DNA of 64,000 nt from Streptomyces sp. 1-11 (GTDB lineage Bacteria; Actinomycetota; Actinomycetes; Streptomycetales; Streptomycetaceae): NCBI RefSeq assembly GCF_007176755.1, contig NZ_BJTV01000017.1:108705-172704 (forward strand). The letters run 5' to 3'. Below, one piece after another: positions 45,013 through 54,831 of the stretch (the stretch's first letter is position 1; each line of letters opens with the position of its first letter). Under the pieces are notes generated by a model, which saw only the letters and a program-made list of their open reading frames with translations, made no database searches and had not been told where the DNA came from. A program made the translations under genes and the position numbers.

Positions 45013-45969
45013 GTGTCCCACCGTAATGCCCGGCTGACCGTTCACGGCAGGCGACTGCTCGTCGAACGTGTCTGCGCAGGCCGCCCAGTCGCACATGTCG
45101 CAGCTGAGATGGGCATCTCGCGCGTCACGGCCCACAAGTGGATCCGCCGTTGGCGGGCCGAGGGCGAGCAGGGGCTGCACGACCGCTCCAGCCGTCCGCT
45201 GACCACGCCCCATCGCACGGCACCGGCAGTCGAGGCCCGGGTGTGCCGGCTGCGCCAGGACCGCAAACTCGGCCCCGCCCGCCTGGGCCCGATCCTGCAA
45301 CTGCCCGCCTCCACCGTGCACCGCATCCTGCTCCGGCACGGTCTGAACCGCCTGGCCTTCATGGACCGGCCCACCGGCCAGATCATCCGCCGCTACGAGC
45401 GCGAGCGGCCCGGCGAGCTGGTCCACGTCGACGTCAAGAAACTCGGCCGCATCCCGGACGGCGGCGGCCACAGGACGCTGGGCCGCCAGGCCGGCCGGCC
45501 CACCCGCGGCGGCATGGGCTTCGATTACATCCACTCAGCCGTCGACGATCACAGCCGCCTGGCTTACAGCGAGATCCACGCGGACGAGAAGGCCGTCACC
45601 TGCGCGGCCTTCCTGCGCCGAGCCGCTGCCTTCTTCGCGACCTCGGGCATCGACCGCATCGAACGGGTCCTGACCGACAACGCCTGGCCCTACCGCAAGA
45701 GCTTCGCCTGGCAGCAGGCTCTGGCCGACCTCGGCGCGACCGGCAAACTCACCCGTATCTACCGGCCGCAGACCAACGGCAAGGTCGAACGCTTCAACCG
45801 CACCCTGCTCGAGGAATGGGCCTACCTGCGGCCCTACACCAGCAACAACGAACGAACGGCAGCCCTGGCAGACTTCCTCCACACCTACAACCACCACCGC
45901 TGCCACACCGCACTAGGCGGCCACCCACCGATCAGCCGTGTGAACAACGCTTCAGGTCAATACACCTAG
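45013..45969 (+). CDS. IS481-family DDE transposase
   Basis: It has 318 residues. An N-terminal helix-turn-helix (HVAAEMGISRVTAHKWIRRW) is followed by a second DNA-binding region and an rve integrase core. The DDE residues are in LVHVDVKKLG, VLTDNAWPY and NGKVERFNRTLLEEW. The GTG at 45013 is chosen because GGAGG (45003-45007) precedes it. The TAG stop (45967-45969) is not inside the element: it is formed by the CCTAGG target duplication. Confidence 0.92.
   Translation: MSHRNARLTVHGRRLLVERVCAGRPVAHVAAEMGISRVTAHKWIRRWRAEGEQGLHDRSSRPLTTPHRTAPAVEARVCRLRQDRKLGPARLGPILQLPASTVHRILLRHGLNRLAFMDRPTGQIIRRYERERPGELVHVDVKKLGRIPDGGGHRTLGRQAGRPTRGGMGFDYIHSAVDDHSRLAYSEIHADEKAVTCAAFLRRAAAFFATSGIDRIERVLTDNAWPYRKSFAWQQALADLGATGKLTRIYRPQTNGKVERFNRTLLEEWAYLRPYTSNNERTAALADFLHTYNHHRCHTALGGHPPISRVNNASGQYT
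45938..45964 (-). repeat. Right terminal inverted repeat of the IS
   Basis: The reverse complement begins TGTATTGACC and matches the left end at 22 of 27 positions. The last codons of the transposase lie inside it. Confidence 0.88.
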
Positions 45970-45970
45970 G
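45965..45970. repeat. Right target-site duplication CCTAGG
   Basis: Identical to 44906-44911. The palindrome holds the TAG stop of the transposase on the plus strand and the TAG stop of the HIT gene on the minus strand. Confidence 0.88.
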
Positions 45971-46526
45971 CGGCCGGCCAGGCCTCCGCCAGCATCTTCC
46001 GGGTGTCCGCCAGCAGCTGCGGCAGCACCCTCGTGTGGCCGACCACCGGCATGAAGTTCGTGTCGCCGCCCCAGCGCGGGACGATGTGCTGGTGCAGGTG
46101 GGCCGCGATGCCGGCGCCGGCCACCGTGCCCTGGTTCATGCCGATGTTGAAGCCGTGCGCGCCGGACGCGGTGCGCAGCGCGGTCATCGCCTGCTTGGTC
46201 AGCTCGCCCAGCTCGGCCGTCTCCGGCAGGGTGAGGTCGGTGTAGTCGGCCACGTGCCGGTACGGCACGGTCATCAGATGGCCGCCGTTGTACGGGTAGA
46301 GGTTGAGGACCGCGTACACGTGCTCGCCGCGGCGGACGACGAGGCCGTCCTCGTCGGACTTGGCCGGGATCGAGCAGAAGGGACAGCCGTCGTCGGCCCC
46401 CGGACCGGTCGGCTTGTTCTCGCCCTGGATGTAGGCCATCCGGTGGGGCGTCCACAGGCGCTGGAACGCGTCCTGCGTCCCCACTCCGATCTGCTGCTCC
46501 GGCTCACTCGTCATGCTAGGCAGCAT
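45966..46526 (-). CDS. HIT-family protein (AP4A phosphorylase/hydrolase-like)
   Basis: It has 186 residues. A zinc-type CPFC pair and the HIT motif HLHQHIVPRW (HxHxH) are clear, with the conserved LNLYPYNGGHLMTVPYRHV segment. The mycobacterial neighbour of thrS and pgsA of this type is described as an AP4A phosphorylase, so a diadenosine tetraphosphate substrate is a reasonable inference. The start is taken as the ATG at 46526; the ATG at 46514 is also possible. Its TAG stop lies within the right IS target duplication, so the coding sequence is intact. Confidence 0.9.
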   Translation of the reverse strand: MLPSMTSEPEQQIGVGTQDAFQRLWTPHRMAYIQGENKPTGPGADDGCPFCSIPAKSDEDGLVVRRGEHVYAVLNLYPYNGGHLMTVPYRHVADYTDLTLPETAELGELTKQAMTALRTASGAHGFNIGMNQGTVAGAGIAAHLHQHIVPRWGGDTNFMPVVGHTRVLPQLLADTRKMLAEAWPAA

Positions 46527-46593
46527 ATGGCTTCGCCCGTTCGCGGCGTGTCGCCGGGGCGGCCCGAACGACGTCACCGGCCAAGCTGGGCCG

Positions 46594-47253
46594 GTGGACG
46601 ACGACAGCCCGGCGGCCCGCTGGGAGCAGCGCACCGAGATCCCGCTCTTCGTGGGGTCGCTGATCTTCCTCGCCGCCTATGCCACCCTGGTCCTGGCAGT
46701 GGGCCTGCCGTCCTTCTGGCGTGACCTGTGCCTGGTCACGCTGCTCGCGCTCTGGGTGCTGTTCGCCGCGGACTACGTGGTGCGCTGGCGGCTCGGCGGG
46801 CAGCGGTTCCTGCGCTTCGTCAGCACGCACTTCCTGCACACCGTCGTGGTCCTCCTGCCGCTGCTGCGCCCGCTGCGGATCGTCCCCCTCTACGACGTCA
46901 TCCAGCGCCGGCAGGGAGACCCCCGGCTCTCGCTGTACGCCCGTGTGATCGCCTACGCGAGCCTGTCCACCCTGCTGCTGGGCTTCTCCGGGTCCCTCGC
47001 CGTCTACCAGCAGGAGCGCGGGGTGCCCGGCGCCAACATGCAGACGTTCGGCGACGCCGTGTGGTGGGCGGCCGCGACCCTCAGCACGGTCGGCTACGGG
47101 GACATCGTCCCGGTGACCCCGCTCGGCAGGGTGATCGCGACCGGGATGATGGCCTGCGGGCTCGGCCTGCTCGGCGCGGTGACGGGTTCGTTCTCGTCGT
47201 GGCTGATGCAGACCTTCTCCCGTGAGGGCGACAAAGGGCCCCCGGAGAAGTGA
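46594..47253 (+). CDS. Voltage-gated-type potassium channel
   Basis: It has 219 residues and about six hydrophobic segments. The pore helix and selectivity filter are WWAAATLSTVGYGDIVPVTP (TVGYGD). The fourth segment (LRPLRIVPLYDVIQRR) has a few regularly placed arginines. No cytoplasmic RCK domain follows. The GTG at 46594 is chosen because it starts just before the first hydrophobic part, but its ribosome site is weak and the frame opens upstream at 46513. It is divergent from the HIT gene. Confidence 0.85.
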   Translation: MDDDSPAARWEQRTEIPLFVGSLIFLAAYATLVLAVGLPSFWRDLCLVTLLALWVLFAADYVVRWRLGGQRFLRFVSTHFLHTVVVLLPLLRPLRIVPLYDVIQRRQGDPRLSLYARVIAYASLSTLLLGFSGSLAVYQQERGVPGANMQTFGDAVWWAAATLSTVGYGDIVPVTPLGRVIATGMMACGLGLLGAVTGSFSSWLMQTFSREGDKGPPEK

Positions 47254-47268
47254 TCTCCGGAGGCCCTT
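47234..47268. terminator. Terminator between the channel gene and thrS, overlapping the channel stop
   Basis: AAGGGCC (47234-47240) pairs with GGCCCTT (47262-47268). After one mismatch CCGGAG (47242-47247) pairs with CTCCGG (47255-47260), with a 7-nt loop. The left arm encodes the last channel residues. It can serve both convergent genes. Confidence 0.8.
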
Positions 47269-47281
47269 CGGCCGGTGCGGA

Positions 47282-49258
<1,977 letters not shown>

Positions 49259-49315
49259 CGGTCTCTCCTGACTGAAGGTGGGTGCGGCGCCATACCAGGA
49301 GCGCGCGCACAACGG

Positions 49316-49345
49316 ATCGTACCGACCCGGGACCGCCGACCGCGA
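49316..49345 (-). promoter_or_regulatory. Possible thrS promoter
   Basis: On the minus strand a TACGAT -10-like hexamer (49316-49321) lies about 58 nt upstream of the thrS start, with a weak TTTCGC-like -35. The rest of the 49259-49447 gap is GC-rich and shows no gene. Confidence 0.35.
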
Positions 49346-49447
49346 AACGGTTACCTTCCGTGCCCGTCCCGGCACACCCAGGTCCCCGCCTCCAGCACGT
49401 CCCGCGCCCCCGCCCCGGCACGCCCCGCGCTCCCCGTCCCGGTCTCC

Positions 49448-50740
49448 TCAGTCGTCGTCCCGGTACGCCTCCTGGCACGTCTCCTCGAAGCAGCCGGGAC
49501 TCTCGTGCAGTGACTTCATCAGCCGGTCCCGCTCGGCGTCGTCGACCCGTACGGGTACGACTCCGCCGGCGCCGGTGAGCCTGCGGAATCCGCCGCGGCG
49601 CTCCAGCCGGCCCTGCACCCGGACCGGGAGCCCGACCAGGTGGGCGTGGCCGGCGACGCGGTAGTCCTCCTCGTCGAGGGTGACGCGGACGTGCGGGACG
49701 TCGGCGCCGGCGAGCACCCGCAGCCGCACGGTGCCCTCGCCGAACGGTCCGGAGCGGCGCAGCCGGACGACGGCGCCGGTGATCCGGACCGGTACGGAGG
49801 GTTCCTCGCGCAGGTAGCGGGCGCCCGCCGCGCGCAGGGCGGGCAGGTCGCCCGGGGAGAACTCGACGGGCTCGGCCGAGACGGCGCAGCCCTCGGGGAC
49901 GGCGGTCCCGGGCGCCCAGGCGACGGCGACGCGGGCGCCCTCGGTGCCGCGTACCAGTGCGGTCAGCGCGTCGGTCAGTTCCCGGCTGGCGCCGGCCTCG
50001 ACGGCGCCGTCGAAGGCGTCCATGCCGCCGGTGGCGCGCTGGTAGTCGACGGCCTCGCGGACCGCGTACAGCGCCTGGTGGAGCCGGACGGCGAGCGGGC
50101 GGCCGGCGGGCACGGGCACGAAGGCGGTGAGCCGGCGCCCTTCCGCGCCGGGGCCGACGAACACGTCCGCCAGCAGGGCCGCCGCGGCCGAGCGGTGCCG
50201 GGCGCCGTGGTAGCCGGCCCGCGCGCGGGTGGCCAGCGCGGCGGCCAGGAGCATCTGGCGGGCGGCGCCGCGCAGTTGTTCGTCGGCCGTCCAGGGAGCG
50301 GCCCCGGACGGCCCGCCCGGGGCGTCCCGCCACCAGCGGATCTCGTCGCTGGGCACGGCGAGGGAGATCAGCACCTCGCGCGCGGACGGGGTGTCGCTGC
50401 GGGCGAGCGCGTCGACGGCCTCGCCGAGCAGGTCGTCGCTGTCGGGGAACGCGCGGCTCTCGGGGACGAGCAGGCTGGTGCCGGCGCCGCCGGGGCCCGG
50501 CGGGGTCCAGCGGCCGTAGCGTCCGGCCGCTCCCCCGCGCCGCTGCCAGCCGTGCCGGTGCAGCAGGGCGGCGAGCACGGCGGGGTCGACCGCGGCGGGG
50601 TCGACCGCGGCGGGGTCGACCGCGGCGGGGTCGACCGCGGCGGGGTCGGGCGCGGCGGGGTCGGGCGGCCGTCGCCGGGCGGGGTCGCCCGGGTGCGGCC
50701 GGGCCTGGCGCGGAAGTTCCTCCTGGGGACGGCTCCTCAT
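49448..50740 (-). CDS. Unrecognised protein with PAAVD repeats and an OB-like C-terminal region
   Basis: It has 430 residues. I do not recognise a family. Residues 20-55 are a low-complexity segment with tandem PAAVD units (see the DNA repeat at 50581-50668). The middle (about 60-330) is Ala/Arg-rich helix and sheet without catalytic motifs. The C-terminal ~110 residues (GAVVRLRRSGPFGEGTVRLR, HLVGLPVRVQGRLERRGG) look like a beta-barrel of OB type; this is an inference from the pattern. The ATG at 50740 overlaps the DUF4365 gene stop by 4 bp (ATGA), so the two proteins are made together. Confidence 0.75.
   Translation of the reverse strand: MRSRPQEELPRQARPHPGDPARRRPPDPAAPDPAAVDPAAVDPAAVDPAAVDPAVLAALLHRHGWQRRGGAAGRYGRWTPPGPGGAGTSLLVPESRAFPDSDDLLGEAVDALARSDTPSAREVLISLAVPSDEIRWWRDAPGGPSGAAPWTADEQLRGAARQMLLAAALATRARAGYHGARHRSAAAALLADVFVGPGAEGRRLTAFVPVPAGRPLAVRLHQALYAVREAVDYQRATGGMDAFDGAVEAGASRELTDALTALVRGTEGARVAVAWAPGTAVPEGCAVSAEPVEFSPGDLPALRAAGARYLREEPSVPVRITGAVVRLRRSGPFGEGTVRLRVLAGADVPHVRVTLDEEDYRVAGHAHLVGLPVRVQGRLERRGGFRRLTGAGGVVPVRVDDAERDRLMKSLHESPGCFEETCQEAYRDDD
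50581..50668. repeat. 15-bp coding minisatellite
   Basis: Four exact copies of CGGGGTCGACCGCGG (50581-50640) are followed by one copy with GGG for GAC and a 13-bp partial copy. Each unit encodes PAAVD or PAAPD. The length keeps the frame, so copy number can vary without breaking the gene. Confidence 0.92.
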
Positions 50741-51303
50741 GGCCTGCCTCCCGTTCCGACCCGCGTCATGATCTCGCACAGCGCCCGGTCGTCGAAGATG
50801 CGTGAGGTCGGTATCCGCACGGTGGTCCGGTGCCGGCCGGTGACCGGATGACCGGCCAGGTCGACCCAGTAGCAGCAGTGCCTCAGGTCGAGCCGGTCGT
50901 GGCTCGCGCGCAGCCAGTCGTCCTGGGACCGCGGGACCAGCATGACGACGAGGATCTTGTGCACCGAGACGGGTGTGCGGGCGAGTTTGCGCAGGTGGTC
51001 GTTGTCGAGCGTGAAGGAGAAGAAGCGGCCCGGCGGGTTCGGCGCGATCTGGTAGGTGCACTTGAGCTGCACCTTGATGGTGACCTCGTCGTCGACGGTG
51101 TGCCCGGGTGAACTGTGGCTGACGTGCCAGTCGATGCCGTTGTCCGGGAAGGGCTGGGACAGCGAGCAGCCGGCCGCAGCGGCGACCGCGTGCAGATAAC
51201 CGACCTGCAGTGTCTCCATGCAGGCGGTGGTGGCGAGCGTGCCGCGGAGGTGACCCGCGCGTTCGGGCAGCAGCCCGCCCCGCTCGGGCTGTGCGATGGC
51301 CAT
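50737..51303 (-). CDS. DUF4365 domain protein, PD-(D/E)XK nuclease-like
   Basis: It has 188 residues. The core DNGIDWHVSHSS...VTIKVQLKCTYQ matches DUF4365. The GID and VQLK elements resemble the Asp and (E/Q)xK of the PD-(D/E)XK nuclease fold (a family-level inference). VHKILVVMLVPRSQDDWLRA and the aromatic CCYWVDLAGH follow. The start is the ATG at 51303; the upstream frame is open but runs into the divergent promoter region. It is coupled by ATGA to the 49448-50740 gene and divergent from a DnaQ-type exonuclease gene. Confidence 0.8.
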   Translation of the reverse strand: MAIAQPERGGLLPERAGHLRGTLATTACMETLQVGYLHAVAAAAGCSLSQPFPDNGIDWHVSHSSPGHTVDDEVTIKVQLKCTYQIAPNPPGRFFSFTLDNDHLRKLARTPVSVHKILVVMLVPRSQDDWLRASHDRLDLRHCCYWVDLAGHPVTGRHRTTVRIPTSRIFDDRALCEIMTRVGTGGRP

Positions 51304-51471
51304 GACCAACAGCCTTCCGAGCCGTGGGTTTCCCCGTTTCGAGCCGCTGAACTGCGAAGACCCGTACTCCTGTTGTGTCCTCCCGGCGTACGGCGCAAAC
51401 GGCCCGGGTATCACCAAACAGGCAGAAGACGGGACGTCAGCTGCCGGGCCTGAACGAGGAGTTGGGTTGCG

Positions 51472-52197
51472 ATGACGAACTGGTACGAGGGGCCGCTGGC
51501 CGCCTTCGACACGGAGACGACGGGCGTGGACGTCGAGGCCGACCGGATCGTGTCGGCCGCCGTCGTGGTCCAGGACGCGCCGGGCGCCCGGCCGCGGATC
51601 GTCCGCTGGCTGGTGAACCCGGGAGTGCCGGTGCCCGAGGCGGCGACCGCGGTGCACGGGCTGACGGAGGAACACCTGCAGCACAACGGCCGCTGGCCGG
51701 CGCCGGTGATGTACGAGATAGCCGACCGGCTCGCCGAGCAGGCGGCGATGGGGCGGCCGCTGGTGGTGATGAACGCGCCCTTCGATCTCACCCTGCTGGA
51801 CCGGGAGTTGCGCCGGCACCGGGCGTCCTCGCTGGAGCAGTGGTTCCGCGGCGCTCCGCTGCGGGTGCTGGACCCGCGGGTGCTGGACAAGCAGCTGGAC
51901 CGCTACCGCAAGGGCCGCCGCACGCTGACCGACCTGTGCGCGCACTACGGGGTGGCGCTGGAGGGCGCGCACGACGCGGCGGCCGACGCGCTGGCCGCGC
52001 TGGAGGTCGTGCGCGCGGTGGGCCGCCGATTCACGACCCGCCTGGAGCGCCTGTCCCCCGCCGAGCTGCACACTCTCCAGACCGACTGGCACGCGGCCCA
52101 GGCGCGCGGCCTGCAGGCCTGGTTCGCCCGCAGTGGCTCACCGGAGATCGTGAGCACGGACTGGCCCCTGCGGCCCGAGCTGCCGGCGGCCGCGTGA
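51472..52197 (+). CDS. DnaQ-type 3'-5' exonuclease (DEDDh)
   Basis: It has 241 residues. All DEDDh residues are visible: AAFDTETTGVD (Asp/Glu), VVMNAPFDLTLL (Asp), and GAHDAAADALAALEV (His and last Asp). The rest resembles proofreading-like exonucleases that are not fused to a polymerase. The ATG at 51472 starts the homology. A 168-bp divergent region separates it from the DUF4365 gene. The role may be DNA repair or degradation; the target is unknown. Confidence 0.92.
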   Translation: MTNWYEGPLAAFDTETTGVDVEADRIVSAAVVVQDAPGARPRIVRWLVNPGVPVPEAATAVHGLTEEHLQHNGRWPAPVMYEIADRLAEQAAMGRPLVVMNAPFDLTLLDRELRRHRASSLEQWFRGAPLRVLDPRVLDKQLDRYRKGRRTLTDLCAHYGVALEGAHDAAADALAALEVVRAVGRRFTTRLERLSPAELHTLQTDWHAAQARGLQAWFARSGSPEIVSTDWPLRPELPAAA

Positions 52198-52231
52198 GCG
52201 ACCGGGGCTCCGGTGCCGGCGCCCCGCCGGC

Positions 52232-54040
52232 TCACCAGGAGCCGCCGCCCCCGCCGCCGGCGCCGCCGCCGACGCCTCCGGAGCTGGAGCCGCCGCCACC
52301 GCCGCCGCCACCGCCGCCGGAGCCGCCGGACGGGGCCGGCGGGGCTGCGCTGGTGAGGACCACGGCGGCGAGCAGGACGTCGCCGCCGCTGAGGGTGGAG
52401 GCGCGCCGCGTCGAGGCGGAGGCCCCGGCCGCCGCCTCCCAGGCGGAGTCGACCCCGAGGGCGACCGCCCAGGCCGCGTACCGGTCCGCCCGCGGGCCGG
52501 TGGGCAGTTCGTCCGGGCAGGCGGTCGGGTCGGCCAGGTAGCGCCGGAACGCCTCGATCTGGAGCCAGCGCGCGGTGCCGCGCGCAGTGCGCCGCTCCAG
52601 TTCCCAGTGCCGGCCGACGAGGGCGGCGCCGACGCCGGCGAGGACGGCCGCCGTCAGCAGGACCGGCCATCCGGCGGCGATGCGGCGGCCGCTCAGCACG
52701 CCACCCGTGATCGTCAGCACGAAGCCGAGCAGCGCCCCGATCAGGCCGCCCGCCAGGGCCGCGTCGGTGCGGCGCCGGGCGGCCGCGTCCCACAGGCCGC
52801 TCGTCCCGCGCCAGCGGTCCAGCCGCTGCGCGAGGTCGTTCCAGCCCTGCCTGAACCAGGGGTCGCGGGCCCCGAGGGCGACGCTGGAGCGGCCGGCGAA
52901 GATCTTGTCCAGTACCTCCTCGGTGTCCGGGTCGCCGGGCTCCCCGGGGTCGCGGCGGTCCAGGACCGGGTGCCGGTCGTCGCCCCGGACGGCGAGGTGG
53001 CCGTCGGCCGCGGCGGTGAGCAGCCAGGCGACCTGATGGCGGTCGTCGACGCGCTCGGTGAGCAGGATGCCGCCCTGGGCCGGGGTGAGGTCGTCGGGCG
53101 GCGCGGCGCACGGCGTGAGCGTGCGGGCGAGCCGTTCGACCTCGACGCGTCGTTCCCGGCCGCCGTCCAGCGGCAGGCGGTCGCGCCCGGCGAGGCGCAG
53201 CGCGCAGACCGTCGGCGCGGCGCACGCCAGCGCGACGGCGAGGAAGAAGCCGGCGTTGCGCACCGGGTGCGGGAGGGTGGTGCCGACGGCCTTGCCGGAG
53301 GGCGCCGCGGGCAGGACCGCGGGGGCGGCGGCCCCGGTCTTCGCGGCGGTGGCGTAGAGGGTGAGGCCCTCCTCGCCGCTCAGCTCGCCGATCCTGACGA
53401 CGAGGTGCCCCGGTCCGCCGCGCACGGCCGTGCAGGGTTCGCCGTCGTCCCAGGTGCCGCGTTCGCAGCGGAGCCCGGTGAGGTCGCGGGCGCCCACGAC
53501 GTGGACCTCCACGTCCGCCCGGTCTACCTTCCAGCCGGTGCCGACCGCGTCCCAGGCGAACCGGTGGCCCTTCACCACCTCGGGGAGCACGTACTGGATG
53601 CGGTAGCGGTGGACTCCGCTGACCAGCCGGCCGGGGTCGCCGATCCTCAGCCGGTCGGCGATGTTCCGCTCGCCCTTCTCGTCCTGGTAGTAGTCGCCGT
53701 AGGTGTCCTCGTAGGGGACCTTGTGGCCGTCCCTGGTGACCCGCACGTGGTCGCCGTCCTCGAAGGGCGAGCCGGGCACGTCGCGGTAGATGCCGTGGGA
53801 GTCGCCCGAGTGCCCGAAGTCGTAGTCGATGACCTCGGTGATGCGGGCGCTGCCGTCGGCGCGTATCTCGGCACCGACCCACATCGAGGTGACCCGCTCC
53901 TTGTTCGCCAGGAGCTGGGCCAGTGCGGCCACCGCGGCGAACGCCACCAGCGTGGCGCAGACGACGATCAGCGCGCGCACCCGGCGCCGCCGCACCGGTC
54001 TCCCCCCGCGTCGCCTTCTCCGGCTCGTCCCGTCGGCCAC
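52232..54040 (-). CDS. DUF2207 membrane protein with Gly-rich tail
   Basis: It has 602 residues. A basic N-terminus (about 1-22) and one membrane helix (about 23-45) are followed by the DUF2207 extracellular domain (ERVTSMWVGAEIRADGSARI, GHSGDSHGIYRDVPGSPF). A second hydrophobic segment comes near 285, then a cytoplasmic domain with two more helices (about 465-510). The C-terminus is a poly-Gly/Ser tail. The function of DUF2207 proteins is unknown. The GTG at 54040 has a GGGGGGG tract upstream. The gene is read from downstream of a tRNA-Val terminator. Confidence 0.85.
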   Translation of the reverse strand: MADGTSRRRRRGGRPVRRRRVRALIVVCATLVAFAAVAALAQLLANKERVTSMWVGAEIRADGSARITEVIDYDFGHSGDSHGIYRDVPGSPFEDGDHVRVTRDGHKVPYEDTYGDYYQDEKGERNIADRLRIGDPGRLVSGVHRYRIQYVLPEVVKGHRFAWDAVGTGWKVDRADVEVHVVGARDLTGLRCERGTWDDGEPCTAVRGGPGHLVVRIGELSGEEGLTLYATAAKTGAAAPAVLPAAPSGKAVGTTLPHPVRNAGFFLAVALACAAPTVCALRLAGRDRLPLDGGRERRVEVERLARTLTPCAAPPDDLTPAQGGILLTERVDDRHQVAWLLTAAADGHLAVRGDDRHPVLDRRDPGEPGDPDTEEVLDKIFAGRSSVALGARDPWFRQGWNDLAQRLDRWRGTSGLWDAAARRRTDAALAGGLIGALLGFVLTITGGVLSGRRIAAGWPVLLTAAVLAGVGAALVGRHWELERRTARGTARWLQIEAFRRYLADPTACPDELPTGPRADRYAAWAVALGVDSAWEAAAGASASTRRASTLSGGDVLLAAVVLTSAAPPAPSGGSGGGGGGGGGGSSSGGVGGGAGGGGGGSW

Positions 54041-54072
54041 GACGCCCCCCCTCAAGACGTTCGAACGACATG

Positions 54073-54104
54073 AAAAAGCCGGCCTGCAGAAGCAGACCGG
54101 CTTT
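54073..54104 (-). terminator. Intrinsic terminator after tRNA-Val(CAC) copy 2
   Basis: AAAGCCGG (54075-54082) pairs with CCGGCTTT (54097-54104), with a short inner CTGC/GCAG extension. On the minus strand it is followed by five T residues (54073-54077), a classical factor-independent terminator. Confidence 0.85.
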
Positions 54105-54111
54105 CCCCGGG

Positions 54112-54183
54112 TGGGCGATACTGGGTTCGAACCAGTGACCTCTTCGGTGTGAACGAAGCGCTCTCCCACTGAGCTAATCGCCC
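54112..54183 (-). tRNA. tRNA-Val(CAC), copy 2
   Basis: 72 nt without an encoded CCA. Acceptor GGGCGAT pairs with ATCGCCC. The D-loop is TTAGCTCAGTGGGAGAG, the anticodon loop TTCACAC gives CAC (Val, GUG codons), and the T-arm is CTGGTTCGAACCCAG. It is identical to the copy at 55388-55459. Confidence 0.97.
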
Positions 54184-54196
54184 GGGAACGCACTGA

Positions 54197-54226
54197 ACAA
54201 TACAGGTCCCCGCGGGGTTAGTTCAA
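54197..54226 (-). promoter_or_regulatory. Promoter of tRNA-Val(CAC) copy 2
   Basis: TTGAAC (54221-54226) and TATTGT (54197-54202) on the minus strand, with an 18-bp spacer, lie 13 nt upstream of the tRNA. The -35 overlaps the stop of the SRPBCC gene. Confidence 0.6.
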
Positions 54227-54669
54227 ACCGCTTCGAGGCGGCGCAGCAGTCCGCGGCGCCCGGCGGCCATCATCAGCCGGTGGTTGGCCCGGAAGAGGGG
54301 GCGGCCCGGGACGGCCAGCCGCCTGAGCATGGGCTTGGTGACGTCGACGACCTGGTCGTAGCGGGCGAGCGTGCCGGGCCCGCCGGAGGTGACCGTCCAG
54401 CGGGCCCATCCCTCGATGTCGCCGCGGACGGCGGCCTCGATCACGCCGGCGGCCGGGTCGCGGCGCGTCTCGCGCAGGGTGAGCGTCAGGTCGTACGGCA
54501 GCAGGGAGCGGATCGTGAGGGCGCCGGTGACCGCGTCGAGCCGGGTGGCCGAGCGCACCTGGGGCCACCAGCCCGGATAGTCCTCGGGCCGCTCCAGCAC
54601 GGCGAACACCGCGCTTTGCGGGGCGGCCAGGGACCACAGGGTGCGGAAGCGGTAGTGGTTCCAGTCCAT
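54223..54669 (-). CDS. SRPBCC-fold (polyketide cyclase-like) protein
   Basis: It has 148 residues. The pattern YRFRTLWSLAAPQSAVFAVL, PEDYPGWWPQVRSATRLD and a C-terminal long helix fits the START/SRPBCC lipid-binding fold. The ligand is unknown. The ATG at 54669 begins the family homology; the frame stays open upstream through the decayed solute-binding-protein gene, which is not part of it. It lies between the two tRNA-Val copies. Confidence 0.85.
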   Translation of the reverse strand: MDWNHYRFRTLWSLAAPQSAVFAVLERPEDYPGWWPQVRSATRLDAVTGALTIRSLLPYDLTLTLRETRRDPAAGVIEAAVRGDIEGWARWTVTSGGPGTLARYDQVVDVTKPMLRRLAVPGRPLFRANHRLMMAAGRRGLLRRLEAV

Positions 54670-54831
54670 GACCCGAGTCTGCCCGCGGCGGGGGCGCGCA
54701 TCTGAGTACGCGTACTCATGCGCCGCCAGTGACGCGCACCACAATCGGGGGCGAGCGCCGCCGCCCGTGCGACGGCGCTCCCCCTCGCCCGCCGGCCGGG
54801 CATCCGATCGGCCCGCCCGAAGCCGAGTCCG

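Larger units (their letters stand above)
44912..45964 (+). mobile_element. Complete IS481-family insertion sequence, 1053 bp
   Basis: The ends are imperfect inverted repeats starting TGTATTGA: left 44912-44938, right 45938-45964, identical at 22 of 27 positions. It is flanked by 6-bp direct repeats CCTAGG, matching the NCTAGN target preference known for IS481. One intact transposase fills the element. It sits in the gap between the convergent membrane protein and HIT genes, so neither gene is interrupted. Intact ends, target duplication and open transposase suggest a recent insertion. Confidence 0.93.

Noticed and set aside
44912..45964. Composite transposon or cargo element
   Set aside because: Only one element with one transposase is present. 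No second copy or cargo gene is found between matching ends in the window.
49259..49447. T-box riboswitch before thrS
   Set aside because: No specifier loop, no TGG-containing T-box bulge sequence and no antiterminator were found.
50581..50668. Possible CRISPR array
   Set aside because: The units are contiguous 15-mers without spacers and lie inside a coding frame.
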